From Solea solea (Eukaryota > Chordata > Actinopteri > Pleuronectiformes > Soleidae): a DNA stretch of 64,000 nt. Location of the stretch: assembly GCF_958295425.1 (NCBI RefSeq), contig NC_081151.1:19358452-19422451 (forward strand). The letters are read 5' to 3'. Every line of letters begins with the position of its first letter. Within the stretch, counting starts at the first letter, position 1. The position numbers and the translations under genes were made by a program. The notes under the pieces are model-generated. The model saw nothing but the letters and a program-made list of their open reading frames with translations. It did not search any database and was not told where the DNA came from. Below are positions 54,901 to 64,000 of this stretch, one piece after another.

Positions 54901-57900
54901 GTGTTTGTCTTTCCCTGCAAGATTGTCCTTTGGACGACGGAGGACTTTGACGACGTCCTGACACTGTCTTGTTTTTCCCTATCTTTCTCCATCTTCCTTC
55001 ACTCCCTTTGTCATATTCTCCAGATGAACCAGTGGCAGAAGAGGAGACAGAGCTGGATATGCAGCTCAACAGTTCCTACCTTAAGGCTCTGGATGGCTTC
55101 CTTATGGTGCTGTCTGAAGATGGAGATATCGTTTATCTCTCCGAGAATGTCAACAAATGCCTTGGGATGGCACAGGTTAGTCAGAGTTGAGCTTGTGTTT
55201 TGAGATAGTGAGTATTGTAGAGACCTTTTTAAGACAAAATAAATATGTATCTTGCAATGTTACTGAGCAAAATATAAAATATTTTACCCTGTATACCCTA
55301 CATGTACATGACATCTGAATATATTTACATAAATAGTCCAGATAACATACGCACACACGCGTAGTAATTTGTTGATTATATTTAGATAATACTACTACTA
55401 TTGACGTCAATGACTTCCAGTATCACTTTGAAACTCCAGCCTTAACCACAACTAAAGATGTGTCACCCTTGTTCACAAATGAAATATTCAAATCCTGGCA
55501 GATTTAATCAGGTGTTTTTAAGCATAGGTAAATAGTAAACGATAAGCATGACACCTTTTTTTTTATTAATAGAAAAAGTTGTTGTCACATGTCATTTCTC
55601 GCAGTAAGAAGGTCACCAATTAGAAAGACCCTCGACCGAACCGAGTTTACATGCACCTGTGGGTTCTCTCGTGGGTATTCTGGAAAAATTTGGTGATTAG
55701 GTAAATTGGACACTCTAAATTAAGTAAGTAAAACAGTAAGTGTGAGAGTGAATGGTTGTTTGTGTCTATGTTTGCCCTGTGATGGACTGGCGACCCGTCC
55801 AGGGTGCACCCTGCCTCTCACCCTTTGTCAGCATTGATTGGCTCCAGCTCCCCACGACCTTCATGTGAAGGATAAAGTGGTGGACAATGAGTGAACCTAC
55901 TAGTCACATGTCTGCCCTGCAGTGTATAGGACACTGTTAAAAAACCCTTTCTTTTTAATCAGGCTTTTAGCTAGACTAGGATTCTTATTGTTTTAATCTT
56001 TTTATTGTTTTTTGTTGGAACCTAAATCTGTATTTTACATGTATCGCCGTGTGAAGCACTTTGTGATTCCATATCTATGAAAGGTTTTTTACAAATAAAA
56101 TGTACTTACTTATATGCAAATTGCTTCACATGTATGTGGTAAGAGAATTTTGTGCTCCCTCTTGTTTGCTGTAGTTTGACCTGACTGGACACAGCGTGTT
56201 TGACTTCACACATCCCTGTGACCAGGATGAGCTGCGAGAGATGCTCATCCACAGAACAGGTCGGACATGTTCCATAATAACACTTGTATAACACAGAGGC
56301 GCACACACAAACACTAATCTACAGGAAATCAAGTTTGTTGATCAAATGCTTGCCTGCTAGCTGGCTGTAAACTGTGGAATGGATTTCCTGAACGTTCAGA
56401 AAATCCATTCCACTTTTTGTAGCCAGCCAGCTAGCAGCGCAGTCAGGGAATCACTTGTGGAGACATTTCAGCAGACAACTTTAAAGCACAGACGGATCTG
56501 ATCGGAAATCTCTACAGTTGGATCGGAAATTTCCGATCCGTGAATTACGTTTGTATCGGAACCCGATGCGATACTGGATCGGATCGGCCCCATCCCTAGT
56601 CAGAACTACTTAAATATTGGAACAACATCACTAGTGCATGCACGGTTTTGCTTGCACACCACCATTTAGCCTTGCTTTGTGTCTGGATAGATGGGATAGA
56701 ATTTAATTATGAAGTAATTTAGCTAAAGCTATCTACTTTCCAGCGTAGATAATGATTGCACATAAGAGATAATGAACACATTGCATTTTCTGCTGGCCAC
56801 TACTTCCTTTTGTATATATCCTGCTGCAGCTATAGTGCAGTCATTTTTATCAGCATGCTAAATGTCTACATGGTATGCAAATGTTGAATATGGCAGCGTG
56901 AAACAGTAAAATTCTGCGCACACACCAGTGAGCCACAACATGGAAAGCCCTGACTGCTTTCACTGTTGTGGCCGATCGGTGGGTGCCTGTCGAAATAGAG
57001 GATGTTTGCCCTTTTTAAACGGTGGCTCTCTTCCTCCTCGTGTGGTTTCAGGCACCAAGAAGAACAAGGAACCAATCACCGAGCGCAGCTTTTTCCTCCG
57101 CATGAAATGTACTCTGACAAGCAGGGGCCGCACCGTCAATGTCAAGTCAGCTACATGGAAGGTAAGTCCGACTGAACTCGCTGGGGAAATGTATTCTTAG
57201 CCCTGTATCAGATGTAACCTTTTCAGAAAACACATTCACCTTTCAACAAAATTACACGGATAACCTACTTCCAGGATGTGGGGCATGTCAAATAATGTAT
57301 TTCTTTAAACTTTTATTCAGTTAAAGACAACATAAGAATACAAGGAAATGTATAATACAAAATGTGCCATTGGAAGACGGAGAGAATCAAGTTTTCTCAT
57401 TGTAATGTAATCATTTTTGTCACAACACAGAGTGCTACGTTGGACAATGGTCAGATTATTGGTAATCTTATACATCCACACTCCCATTTGTTGTAACTGT
57501 AGTCATTTTTATTGTATTATGATACTTGATACTGTGTCCCATTATCAAATGACCTTAATGAGTATCAATCATAATTGACATAATTCAACCTTTAGTTTAA
57601 CTTGCAGTATTATGTCACCCATGTTCACACACTTTTTGTATTACCATTAAAATGCTTTTCTGTATAATATATAGTATAGTTTATGTTCACTGTTTCCTAA
57701 GTAGTTCTCTTTTCATTGTTATTGTCAGAGGTCACAAAAAGAAGAAAAAGAATAATTAATCTGGTTCTTCCTAGTCATAATCTACATAAACGACATCCTT
57801 GACTGCTCCATTAATTAAAACTGCTGCTAATTAGTTGTAGCTGTAAACATGTTATATATTATTTTTGAAAATAAGTATACTAATTTGTGAGGTAACCTCG

Positions 57901-60853
57901 GAAAGGAAAATAAACATGTTTGACTCCCTGTGTTATTTCTCCCCAGGTTCTCCACTGCTCTGGTCATGTCCGTGTTTATGAAACCCAGACTGAAAAGACC
58001 AACGAGAACACGGAGCCTCCCGTCCCCCACCTGGTTTTGATCTGTGACCCCATTCCCCACCCTTCCAACATCGAGGTCCCTCTGGACACCAAGACCTTCC
58101 TCAGCCGCCACACGATGGACATGAAGTTCACGTATTGCGATGAGAGGCGAGTTTGCTGGTTGAAGTGATTATTCTGTGCCTAAGAAGCTTACCGCCATTC
58201 AGCTTCTTAAATGTGATGTCCTTCTCTATTATTATCACGGTTTTCATCAGCACAGTCTTACAGAGCCACCTAGTGTTCAGTGTAAATACTACAGGAACTT
58301 GATTTCTACATTTCTGTTAAAACATTATTTTTTTTTTTTTTTGCTTGTCTAGGATCACTGAGCTCATGGGTTATGATCCAGAGGACTTACTGAATCGTTC
58401 CGTGTACGAGTACTATCATGCTCTGGACTCTGACCACCTTACTAAGACTCACCATAACCGTAAGTACAAGAAACTTTAATGTCTCTTAAACTATTCCAGC
58501 TGTTACATTTTTTACTTTTAAGCAAATATGAAACTCTAAATTCCCCCTTTTTTACTTGTAGTGTTTGCAAAGGGCCAGGTGAGCACAGGACAGTACCGTA
58601 TGTTGGCCAAGAGCGGAGGCTTTGTGTGGGTGGAAACTCAGGCCACTGTCATCTACAACAACAAGAACTCCCAACCACAGTGTGTTGTCTGCGTCAACTT
58701 TGTGCTCAGGTACTAAAGAGTCACTTAAGTCTCCTGATTCTTCAGTGCTGTAATAATGAAGTAGAGAAGTATGATTTTGTATCGGCTTAACTTTGCCGTG
58801 TCTTTGTCCTCTGCTACAGTGGCATCCAGGAGGAGAAAATGATCTTGTCACTGGAGCAGACCACAGATTTGAAGCCTGTGAAGAAGGAGGAGCAGGAACA
58901 GGAACCGGTGCTGGAGCTGGAGGAAGAAGAAGAGGCTGTTGTGGTGGACAGCAGCCCGTCTGACATGTCTCCAACCCTGCTGAAGGAGGAGGACGAGGAG
59001 GACGAGGAGAAGGAGGACAACGTCCCTGAGCTGGACGTGATCAAACTATTTACTCAGACTGCAGAGACCAAGCCAAGCTTGTATGACCAGCTGAAAGGGG
59101 AGCCTGAGGCCCTCACCCTGCTGGCCCCAGCTGCTGGAGACACAATCATCTCCCTGGACTTCAGCTGCCCTGGTTTGTGATTTTTTTTATTTATTTTTTT
59201 GTCCACACTGAATCATCAAAGTTTCTATGTCAACATAAACCACTGTAACTCTCCTCTGTCCTTTTCCAGATTCAGAGATTCAGCTGCTGAGCGACGTCCC
59301 TCTCTACAACGACGTAATGCTGCCCTCCCCGGGCGACAAACTGGCTCTGTCTCTTTCCCCCCTGCCATCCAGCGAGCCTCTCTGTCTCGCCACCGCCTCT
59401 GATGAGTCAAAACCCGAGAGCTTTGCTCCAGCTCCGTCCTCTGCAGCAGCCAGCCATAGCGCCACAGAGGTAAGACTGAGGGGTCACGATACAGGAAATA
59501 CACTATAAATGTGTTGAAGAGGGGAAGTAACCATTCACATATGCTCCCTGTAGACTGTCACTCCATTGGGCTTTTGTTTACCCATGGACTCCGATATGAG
59601 CTCAGACTTCAAACTTGACTTGGTGGAGAAGCTTTTTGCCATTGATACAGAGCCCAAGAGCCCCTTTACCACACAGGTAATAACACCAGGAGATACTGAG
59701 TTCTTTAATTGCACTGATTCAGTAAAAAAAAAGTTCTCTCTCTGAATTTGACTTTTTTCCCTCCCCTCAAGGAGATGGAGGATTTGGACCTGGAGATGCT
59801 GGCTCCCTACATCCCCATGGACGATGACTTTCAGCTGCGCAGTCTGACCCCGGATGAGCCTCTATCCCTCAAGAGTTCTCCGGTCCACATCACACAGGAC
59901 GTCGGCAGCTATCCCAGCTCCCCATTCAGTTCACTGAGCAGTCGCACTGCTTCCCCATCTCCACCCGAGTCTGTGAACTCCCCTGCTACCAGCACTGCCA
60001 AAATGTATTAGTCTCCAAAAAGCTCTATACAGTATTACTCAATGTCATCACTTTTTTTTGTAGGGTTATAATATAATAATATAATACCCTTTGTTCTGCA
60101 GAACCCCACATTTGGACAAAGAAGTCTCACTCAGGACTCTGGCTACTCAGAACATACAGCGCAAAAGAAAACTTTGTGACCTAAAAGAGATGACCGAACA
60201 CGTAAGTTCTTCTATCCAAACATGGTATTGTTATGTAAATTATTGTTATGTTTCCCGCTGATGTATGGAGAGTTTGAGCAAACGTGTCTGGTTTTTGCAG
60301 AGAAGTTTGCTTCATGAGCAACTGGACCAGGGCAAAAAGCTGAAAGCTGCCAATTTGGGATCAACAACCACCAACACCACCACCACCATACTCCTGCTGC
60401 CTTCAGGTAAATGAACTCGATCTGTGATCATCACTATTTGAATCTCTTTATCTTTAGCCTTGTTATTGACACAGTTCTTTGAAAAAGTAACCATGACCAC
60501 GACCACTTCGTGCTGTATTCACACCAGGAAGCGACTTTTACAAAGATCGACGTGGACAGAGCACGTGTCCACTGTATTTTTTTTTATTTTTTTTATTTCT
60601 CCTTTATTTAACCAGATAAAAGACCCATTGTCAAGAGAAGAATCTAAATTCTGATATGTTTTCTCTTATTTATTTCTTTATTTTTTTAGATGTGGCGAGT
60701 CGTCTGCTCGGCACCACTTCAGAAGGCAGCGGTTCTCTCTTCTCCCTGCCACAGCTCACCCGCTACGACTGCGAGGTTAACGCCCCCGTGCAGGGCCGCC
60801 AGTACCTGCTGCAGGGGCAGGAGCTGCTGCGCGCACTGGACCATATTAACTGA
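48890..60853 (+). CDS. hif1a: Hypoxia-inducible factor 1 alpha
   Basis: Complete gene of 15 exons encoding 767 residues (human 826). Exons: 48890-48921, 54493-54683, 55024-55175, 56175-56259, 57052-57161, 57947-58146, 58353-58459, 58562-58709, 58820-59172, 59270-59469, 59554-59676, 59772-60004, 60102-60201, 60301-60406, 60690-60853. The protein is the oxygen-regulated nuclear bHLH-PAS factor that dimerises with ARNT. Domains: bHLH (12-70), PAS-A (85-155), PAS-B (225-340), oxygen-dependent degradation domain with LAP sites at Pro445 and Pro579, NLS-like RKRKLCD, and C-terminal activation domain with Asn744 in CEVNAP, the FIH site. VHL binding after prolyl hydroxylation is family knowledge. Oddities: GC donor after exon 6, acidic insertion in exon 9, Cys27 in the basic region, shortened inhibitory region. 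HIF-2 alpha is the alternative, but neighbours and [17 protein letters not shown] favour HIF-1. Confidence 0.96.
48922..54492. other. hif1a intron 1
   Basis: No exon recognised. AT-rich and poor in microsatellites compared with the first 48 kb. Contains a possible SINE fragment at 51703-51870 and a G tract at 51894-51904. Confidence 0.6.
51703..51870 (+). mobile_element. Degraded tRNA-derived SINE (uncertain)
   Basis: GGGGTAGCTCATGGCCTAGT, GGCTTGTAACTGGAGGGTTG and CTTTGAGCAAGGTACCTAAT resemble a common fish SINE (tRNA head, then the GAGCAAG tail segment). Confidence 0.45.
54493..54683 (+). CDS. hif1a: hif1a exon 2 (bHLH)
   Basis: Encodes [20 protein letters not shown] and the helices up to LRIRQLLST. 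Human HIF-1 alpha has Ser where this has Cys27. Confidence 0.96.
55024..55175 (+). CDS. hif1a: hif1a exon 3 (start of PAS-A)
   Basis: Encodes [20 protein letters not shown] and [12 protein letters not shown] after an acidic linker. Confidence 0.95.
55605..55895 (+). mobile_element. SINE copy in hif1a intron 3
   Basis: Diverged copy of the 24375 family: TTAGGTAAATTGGACACTC, GTGATGGACTGGCGACC, GGATAAAGTGGTGGA. The head is degraded. Confidence 0.75.
56175..56259 (+). CDS. hif1a: hif1a exon 4 (PAS-A)
   Basis: Encodes [20 protein letters not shown] and REMLIHRT, conserved in HIF alpha subunits. Confidence 0.95.
56354..56437. repeat. Near-perfect palindrome in hif1a intron 4
   Basis: Arms CTGCTAGCTGGCTG ... 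GTGGAATGGATTT and the inverse AAATCCATTCCAC ... CAGCCAGCTAGCAG meet at CTGAACGTTCAG with almost no loop. It continues at 56510-56600 into GATCGG repeats ending GGCCCCATCCCTAG, which resembles a hAT-type terminus, so it may be part of a degraded element. Confidence 0.7.
57052..57161 (+). CDS. hif1a: hif1a exon 5 (PAS-A)
   Basis: Encodes [20 protein letters not shown] and VKSATWK, almost identical to human. Confidence 0.96.
57947..58146 (+). CDS. hif1a: hif1a exon 6 (start of PAS-B), GC donor
   Basis: Encodes [13 protein letters not shown], a variable loop, then [20 protein letters not shown] and KFTYCDE. It must end at 58146 before GCGAGT; the nearby GT at 58151 would shift the frame into a stop. 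Confidence 0.93.
58353..58459 (+). CDS. hif1a: hif1a exon 7 (PAS-B)
   Basis: Encodes [20 protein letters not shown] and [15 protein letters not shown]. Preceded by an 18-T tract. Confidence 0.96.
58562..58709 (+). CDS. hif1a: hif1a exon 8 (PAC motif)
   Basis: Encodes [20 protein letters not shown] and [12 protein letters not shown], ending VVCVNFVL. Confidence 0.96.
58820..59172 (+). CDS. hif1a: hif1a exon 9 (acidic stretch and N-terminal ODD)
   Basis: Encodes [13 protein letters not shown], then a Glu/Asp-rich stretch of about 45 residues, then [18 protein letters not shown] carrying hydroxylation site Pro445. Confidence 0.95.
59270..59469 (+). CDS. hif1a: hif1a exon 10
   Basis: Encodes [18 protein letters not shown], a Ser/Pro/Ala-rich segment of the ODD. 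Confidence 0.93.
59554..59676 (+). CDS. hif1a: hif1a exon 11
   Basis: Encodes [20 protein letters not shown] and [10 protein letters not shown] just before the second hydroxylation site. Confidence 0.94.
59772..60004 (+). CDS. hif1a: hif1a exon 12 (C-terminal ODD / N-TAD)
   Basis: Encodes [19 protein letters not shown] with Pro579, then a Ser/Pro-rich tail. The donor GTATTA is weak; read-through meets an in-frame TAG two codons later. Confidence 0.94.
60102..60201 (+). CDS. hif1a: hif1a exon 13 (NLS region)
   Basis: Encodes [19 protein letters not shown], aligned with human LALQNAQRKRKME. Confidence 0.92.
60301..60406 (+). CDS. hif1a: hif1a exon 14
   Basis: Encodes a variable segment with a Thr run ([15 protein letters not shown]), the human counterpart being TIILIPSD. 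Confidence 0.9.
60690..60853 (+). CDS. hif1a: hif1a exon 15 (C-TAD)
   Basis: Encodes [23 protein letters not shown] with Asn744 and the end [15 protein letters not shown] before TGA. Confidence 0.96.
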
Positions 60854-61905
60854 GGCAATGCTTACTTTGCTTTACTGTTGGACAAGACTGGACACTACAG
60901 TTTCTCTCTCTCTCTCTCTCTCTGTCATTGTCAACTCCCCTCTCCATGACCCTTGCCCCTTCACTCCCCCTTATTTATCTGTATGAGTTTGATAATAGTT
61001 TGGCTGCCGTTTGTGCACATCATGTGATATCTGCAGCATTCCACAGTGACAAACACCTTAGCAGCGTCTGGGTTTTTTGTGCAAGGGATTCAGGCATCAT
61101 GAGTTGTTCACTCGTTTTTGTTTTTCCATGCTCTCTCTTCCCCGAGAGTCTGTGAGCACACAGCGCCTCGATAGATGACCCCTTTCCCAGCCGGTCAACA
61201 CGGAACCTGGCGCTACTGCCAGCAGTGTGTCCGTAAGCTTCAGTCGCACAATTTATATTTTCTTAAAGAAATAAAATATTACCAGCAATATATATTAAGT
61301 CTTTTTAAAGTAGTTTTAATGGGATTTGAACAATTTTATTTTTTCTTCCCATACATGTATGTTGTAGTACTTGTACTTACCAAGATGTCTCTAGTCTAAA
61401 AGTATGAAAATAATGTTTAAATGTTATTCTCATTTAATAGCGTTCAGTCTTTGGGATAAATACATTTAATTGTGTAGCAGCCCAGTACATGTCACTTTAT
61501 TACTTTACTGTAAGTGTGTGTTACTGTACATATGCCAGGGATATTTTAATCTATTCAATATGGCTTCACCGCTTTGACTCGTACTCAAAAAAAGAAAAGA
61601 GGGACGGATATCTCACGACTTGTTTGCTTCTCATGGAGGACATTTTTTTCTCATGTTTCTGATTTTTACTGCGTGGCTTATTCTAAGCAGTTTGAAGAAA
61701 AAAAGAAAAGGAAAAAAAAAGTGGAAGTGGATTTGCTACAATTCAGATTTTACATGTATGACTAATGTCATCGAAGTAGCATTGGTGAATTGTCGAACTT
61801 GTTTGCTCAGTTTAACAGCATCGCTCCATGCCACATTGTCTCACGCTTCTTGTTGCTGTCTAACATTAAATAGATTTAATAAAGTGCATTGTTTCCAGCT
61901 CTGAT
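60854..61905 (+). other. hif1a: hif1a 3' UTR
   Basis: Non-coding, AT-rich DNA from the stop to just past AATAAA at 61878-61883. It contains a CT tract (60903-60923) and ATTTA motifs, consistent with an unstable message. Confidence 0.6.
61878..61883 (+). terminator. hif1a: Candidate hif1a poly(A) signal
   Basis: AATAAA about 1.03 kb after the stop, followed by GT- and T-rich sequence (GCATTGTTTCC). Confidence 0.6.
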
Positions 61906-62071
61906 TAACTCCTTTTAACACATGTTGTGTTTCAGTATGTAGAAACTCAAATTATTAAATGACCAGTCAACATTTTGTACATTGTACCTGCAGCCTGGAA
62001 ATAAATACTGGACTGTTAGAAGAATAGACAATGACCTGATACATATTGCAGAAACACTTTTTTTTTTTTTT

Positions 62072-62077
62072 TTTAAT
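62072..62077 (-). terminator. htra2: Candidate htra2 poly(A) signal (ATTAAA)
   Basis: ATTAAA on the minus strand about 120 bp after the htra2 stop, in front of a long A run. Confidence 0.4.
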
Positions 62078-62198
62078 TAAGGTAATAATGAATTCACAGC
62101 AGGTTTTTCCTTTGCAGTAATGACATATTTTACAAAGGTTTAAAGCACAGTGGGACACATTTCTTTCAATCGGAAGAACTGGTTCCAAAATATCTGCG

Positions 62199-62364
62199 TC
62201 ACTCCGTGTACTCGGGAGTCATTTGCAGCCGAATCGACTCTTTCCCTCGCTGCACCACCATGGTGATTTTTTCACTGCTGTTAACAGCCTGGTAGATTTC
62301 CTCGGAAGTGTTCACCTCCACCCCGTTAATCTCCACCACAACATCTCCAGGTAACATTCCAGCT
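62199..62364 (-). CDS. htra2: htra2 terminal exon (PDZ end)
   Basis: Encodes [20 protein letters not shown] through MTPEYTE and the TGA stop at 62199-62201. Confidence 0.93.
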
Positions 62365-64000
62365 CTGAAACAAAACGAGTGACGGCACAGGTTTAATCGC
62401 TTCGATACCACCAAGTTTAAATACAGGGCGCCTTCGCTGCTTACCGGTTGGCCGGCGAGCCCATGATGACTCTGTGAATCAGGATGCCGTGTGTAACATC
62501 GGGGAACGACGGGTCCCTTAACTTTAGCTGGCCAATGATGCTGAAGCAAAGACGGAAATGTGGTTTCAAACCATAATTGCTGCAGGTACTGACGTTTCAC
62601 TGCAGGCGTCTGGGAATGTTATGCATTTACCTCGGCGTCAGTGTCAGCATCATGACACCGATGTATCGCTGCTTTGTCTCCGACCTGCCGAACCAGGCAC
62701 CTTGGGAGAAGATTGAAAAAAACATCCTTCAAAAGGGAGAAACATGGGACAGAAAGAGGGTGCTGTGAGTAGCTATTGATTTTTAAACATGCTCTTACTC
62801 TTCTTTTTCGATGCTTTGTCGAGAAAGGTTCTCAGTCGATCGGATGGAATAGCAAAGGAGATCCCTGCGGTGACCTTCATGGTGTTTATGCCAATGACTT
62901 CGCCGTCCTGATGAAAGACAGTCGCACAGATGTTTATTTTTCAACAAGGTTGTTTTCAGTATTATAGGGCTTAACAATTTGAGGAAAATACTGTTCTCTT
63001 GATTGGCCGTATATTTATTAAATTCAAACTTCTGTGCAGAATTCACTGTTTAATGGGAGCATTTACAAAAATACATAAAATCTAATGCAGGAATAAGCTT
63101 TAACTGGCACAGCACATAGAACAACCAAAAAAGGAAACCGCTGTAACTACTGTAAATCAATTCACAGACAGAAAACACCTTGCTTATAAACATGACACAC
63201 AATGCTGGTCAGACCGGGCTATGTGATGATTAACACTGAACAACAAATCCTGTGACTCACCAAGTTTATTAAGGGACCTCCAGAATTTCCAAACTGCAAA
63301 ACAAATCAGCCACATGTGACGTTAAGGGCCATGATGGAAGAATAAGTCACCGTGAGTCGCACCTTGCTTGCCCAATCATTTAGGAATATTCCTACTTCTT
63401 CAATTCAGTGACACACATTGACCGAAACTGCTCATACTCACGTCAATGGCTGCGTCCGTCTGTATGTAGTCCATGTTGGAGTTGGACAGGCCCAGCTCTT
63501 TACTGCCTCTCTGCACCGAGCTGATGATTCCAGACGTGATGGTGTTACGCAGAGCGAAGGGGCTTCCCATGGCGACCACAAACTCTCCCTGTCGGATGTC
63601 GGACGATTTACCGAGGGCGAGCGTCGGTAAAGGGTTCTACTTGTCAGGGGGAGAGAGGAGTTCAACACAGTTCAACAGTATATCCTTACTTACTGCCATG
63701 ATTGTTAAAAATGCTGTCAGTTAAATCTCCAGTGTCTTTTAACTTCCTTTACTTTGTAAGTGTAAACGTTTACTTTCAGCCCATACAGTAGACACATGGT
63801 GCTAAAGGTGTTGCCTACGTTTGCAGTGATTTTGATGGTGGCGATGTCGGCCACCGGATCGACGTCCAGCACGGAGGCGCTGTACGTCGCTCCGTTGTTG
63901 AGCTTCACGCGAACGCCTCTCTTGTTGGCCACGACGTGGGCGTTCGTGACGATGAGACCGTCACTGCTGATGATGAAACCAGAGCCATTGGACACTGGGA
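62199..64000 (-). CDS. htra2: Serine protease HtrA2-like (Omi), 3' part of gene
   Basis: Seven minus-strand exons (63819-64000, 63442-63636, 63261-63293, 62799-62907, 62631-62700, 62445-62540, 62199-62364) join in one frame to 282 residues from PVSNGSGF to the stop, equal to the matching part of human HTRA2 (458 residues). HtrA2 is a mitochondrial intermembrane-space trypsin-like protease in protein quality control and cell death. The catalytic triad is visible: His in TNAHVV, Asp in PVADIATIK, Ser in GNSGGP. A C-terminal PDZ domain follows ([39 protein letters not shown]), ending TPEYTE like human TPEVTE. The N-terminal targeting and processing region is beyond the right edge. Other HtrA genes (htra1, htra3) are alternatives, but the PDZ and tail fit HTRA2. 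Some teleosts carry several HtrA2-like genes, so orthology is not certain. Confidence 0.88.
62445..62540 (-). CDS. htra2: htra2 exon (PDZ)
   Basis: Encodes [20 protein letters not shown] and [11 protein letters not shown]. Confidence 0.92.
62631..62700 (-). CDS. htra2: htra2 exon
   Basis: Encodes [20 protein letters not shown]. The acceptor at 62701-62702 is chosen because nearer AG sites break the frame. Confidence 0.85.
62799..62907 (-). CDS. htra2: htra2 exon
   Basis: Encodes [20 protein letters not shown] and [16 protein letters not shown], the end of the protease domain. Confidence 0.92.
63261..63293 (-). CDS. htra2: htra2 micro-exon with catalytic serine
   Basis: Only 33 bp, encoding [11 protein letters not shown]; the Ser of GNSGGP is the nucleophile. 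Confidence 0.9.
63442..63636 (-). CDS. htra2: htra2 exon
   Basis: Encodes [37 protein letters not shown] and [12 protein letters not shown], 65 whole codons. Confidence 0.92.
63819..64000 (-). CDS. htra2: htra2 exon (cut by right edge)
   Basis: Encodes [20 protein letters not shown] with the catalytic His, then [13 protein letters not shown] with the catalytic Asp. Ends on a full codon before GTAGGC. Confidence 0.9.

Overview
This is a piece of vertebrate nuclear DNA, almost certainly from a teleost fish. The genes are split by GT-AG introns, the non-coding DNA is rich in microsatellites and short DNA transposons, and there are tRNA-derived SINEs of fish type. The window carries four protein-coding genes. 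All reading frames close cleanly across the exon joins I propose, with no frameshift and no premature stop. I cannot name the species.

Layout: (1) positions 884-5622, + strand: the last eleven exons of slc38a6, a membrane amino-acid transporter whose 5' exons lie left of the window. (2) 5.6-16.6 kb: 3' UTR and intergenic DNA with two related foldback elements, a GATAATATG satellite, SINE fragments and a 1 kb GTCA-type array ending about 480 bp before the next coding start. (3) 16878-43595, + strand: complete prkch, 14 coding exons, 677 residues, protein kinase C eta. Its introns hold many mobile elements, including a 924 bp hAT-like element with an 8 bp target duplication and a SINE with a 13 bp duplication. 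(4) 43.6-48.5 kb: intergenic DNA with another foldback MITE family. (5) 48890-60853, + strand: complete hif1a, 15 exons, 767 residues, the oxygen-regulated bHLH-PAS transcription factor, with both prolyl-hydroxylation sites and the asparagine-hydroxylation site preserved. (6) 62199-64000, - strand: the last seven exons of an htra2-like mitochondrial serine protease, convergent with hif1a and cut by the right edge.

The order slc38a6-prkch-hif1a matches human chromosome 14q23, so this is a conserved block. The single-exon TMEM30B gene that sits between SLC38A6 and PRKCH in human is not seen here, and an HTRA2-type gene lies where human has a different neighbour. The genes are not an operon and share no obvious pathway. 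The functional links are loose: PKC signalling and hypoxia signalling can interact, and HtrA2 is a mitochondrial stress protease.

I did not find a new molecular system. The most interesting signals are a foldback transposon family with TACGGAAG termini and apparent 6 bp target duplications (one copy inside the probable slc38a6 3' UTR), a GC-AG intron required for the hif1a frame, an acidic stretch and a basic-region cysteine in Hif1a, tiny upstream ORFs ahead of hif1a, and the GTCA array just upstream of prkch.
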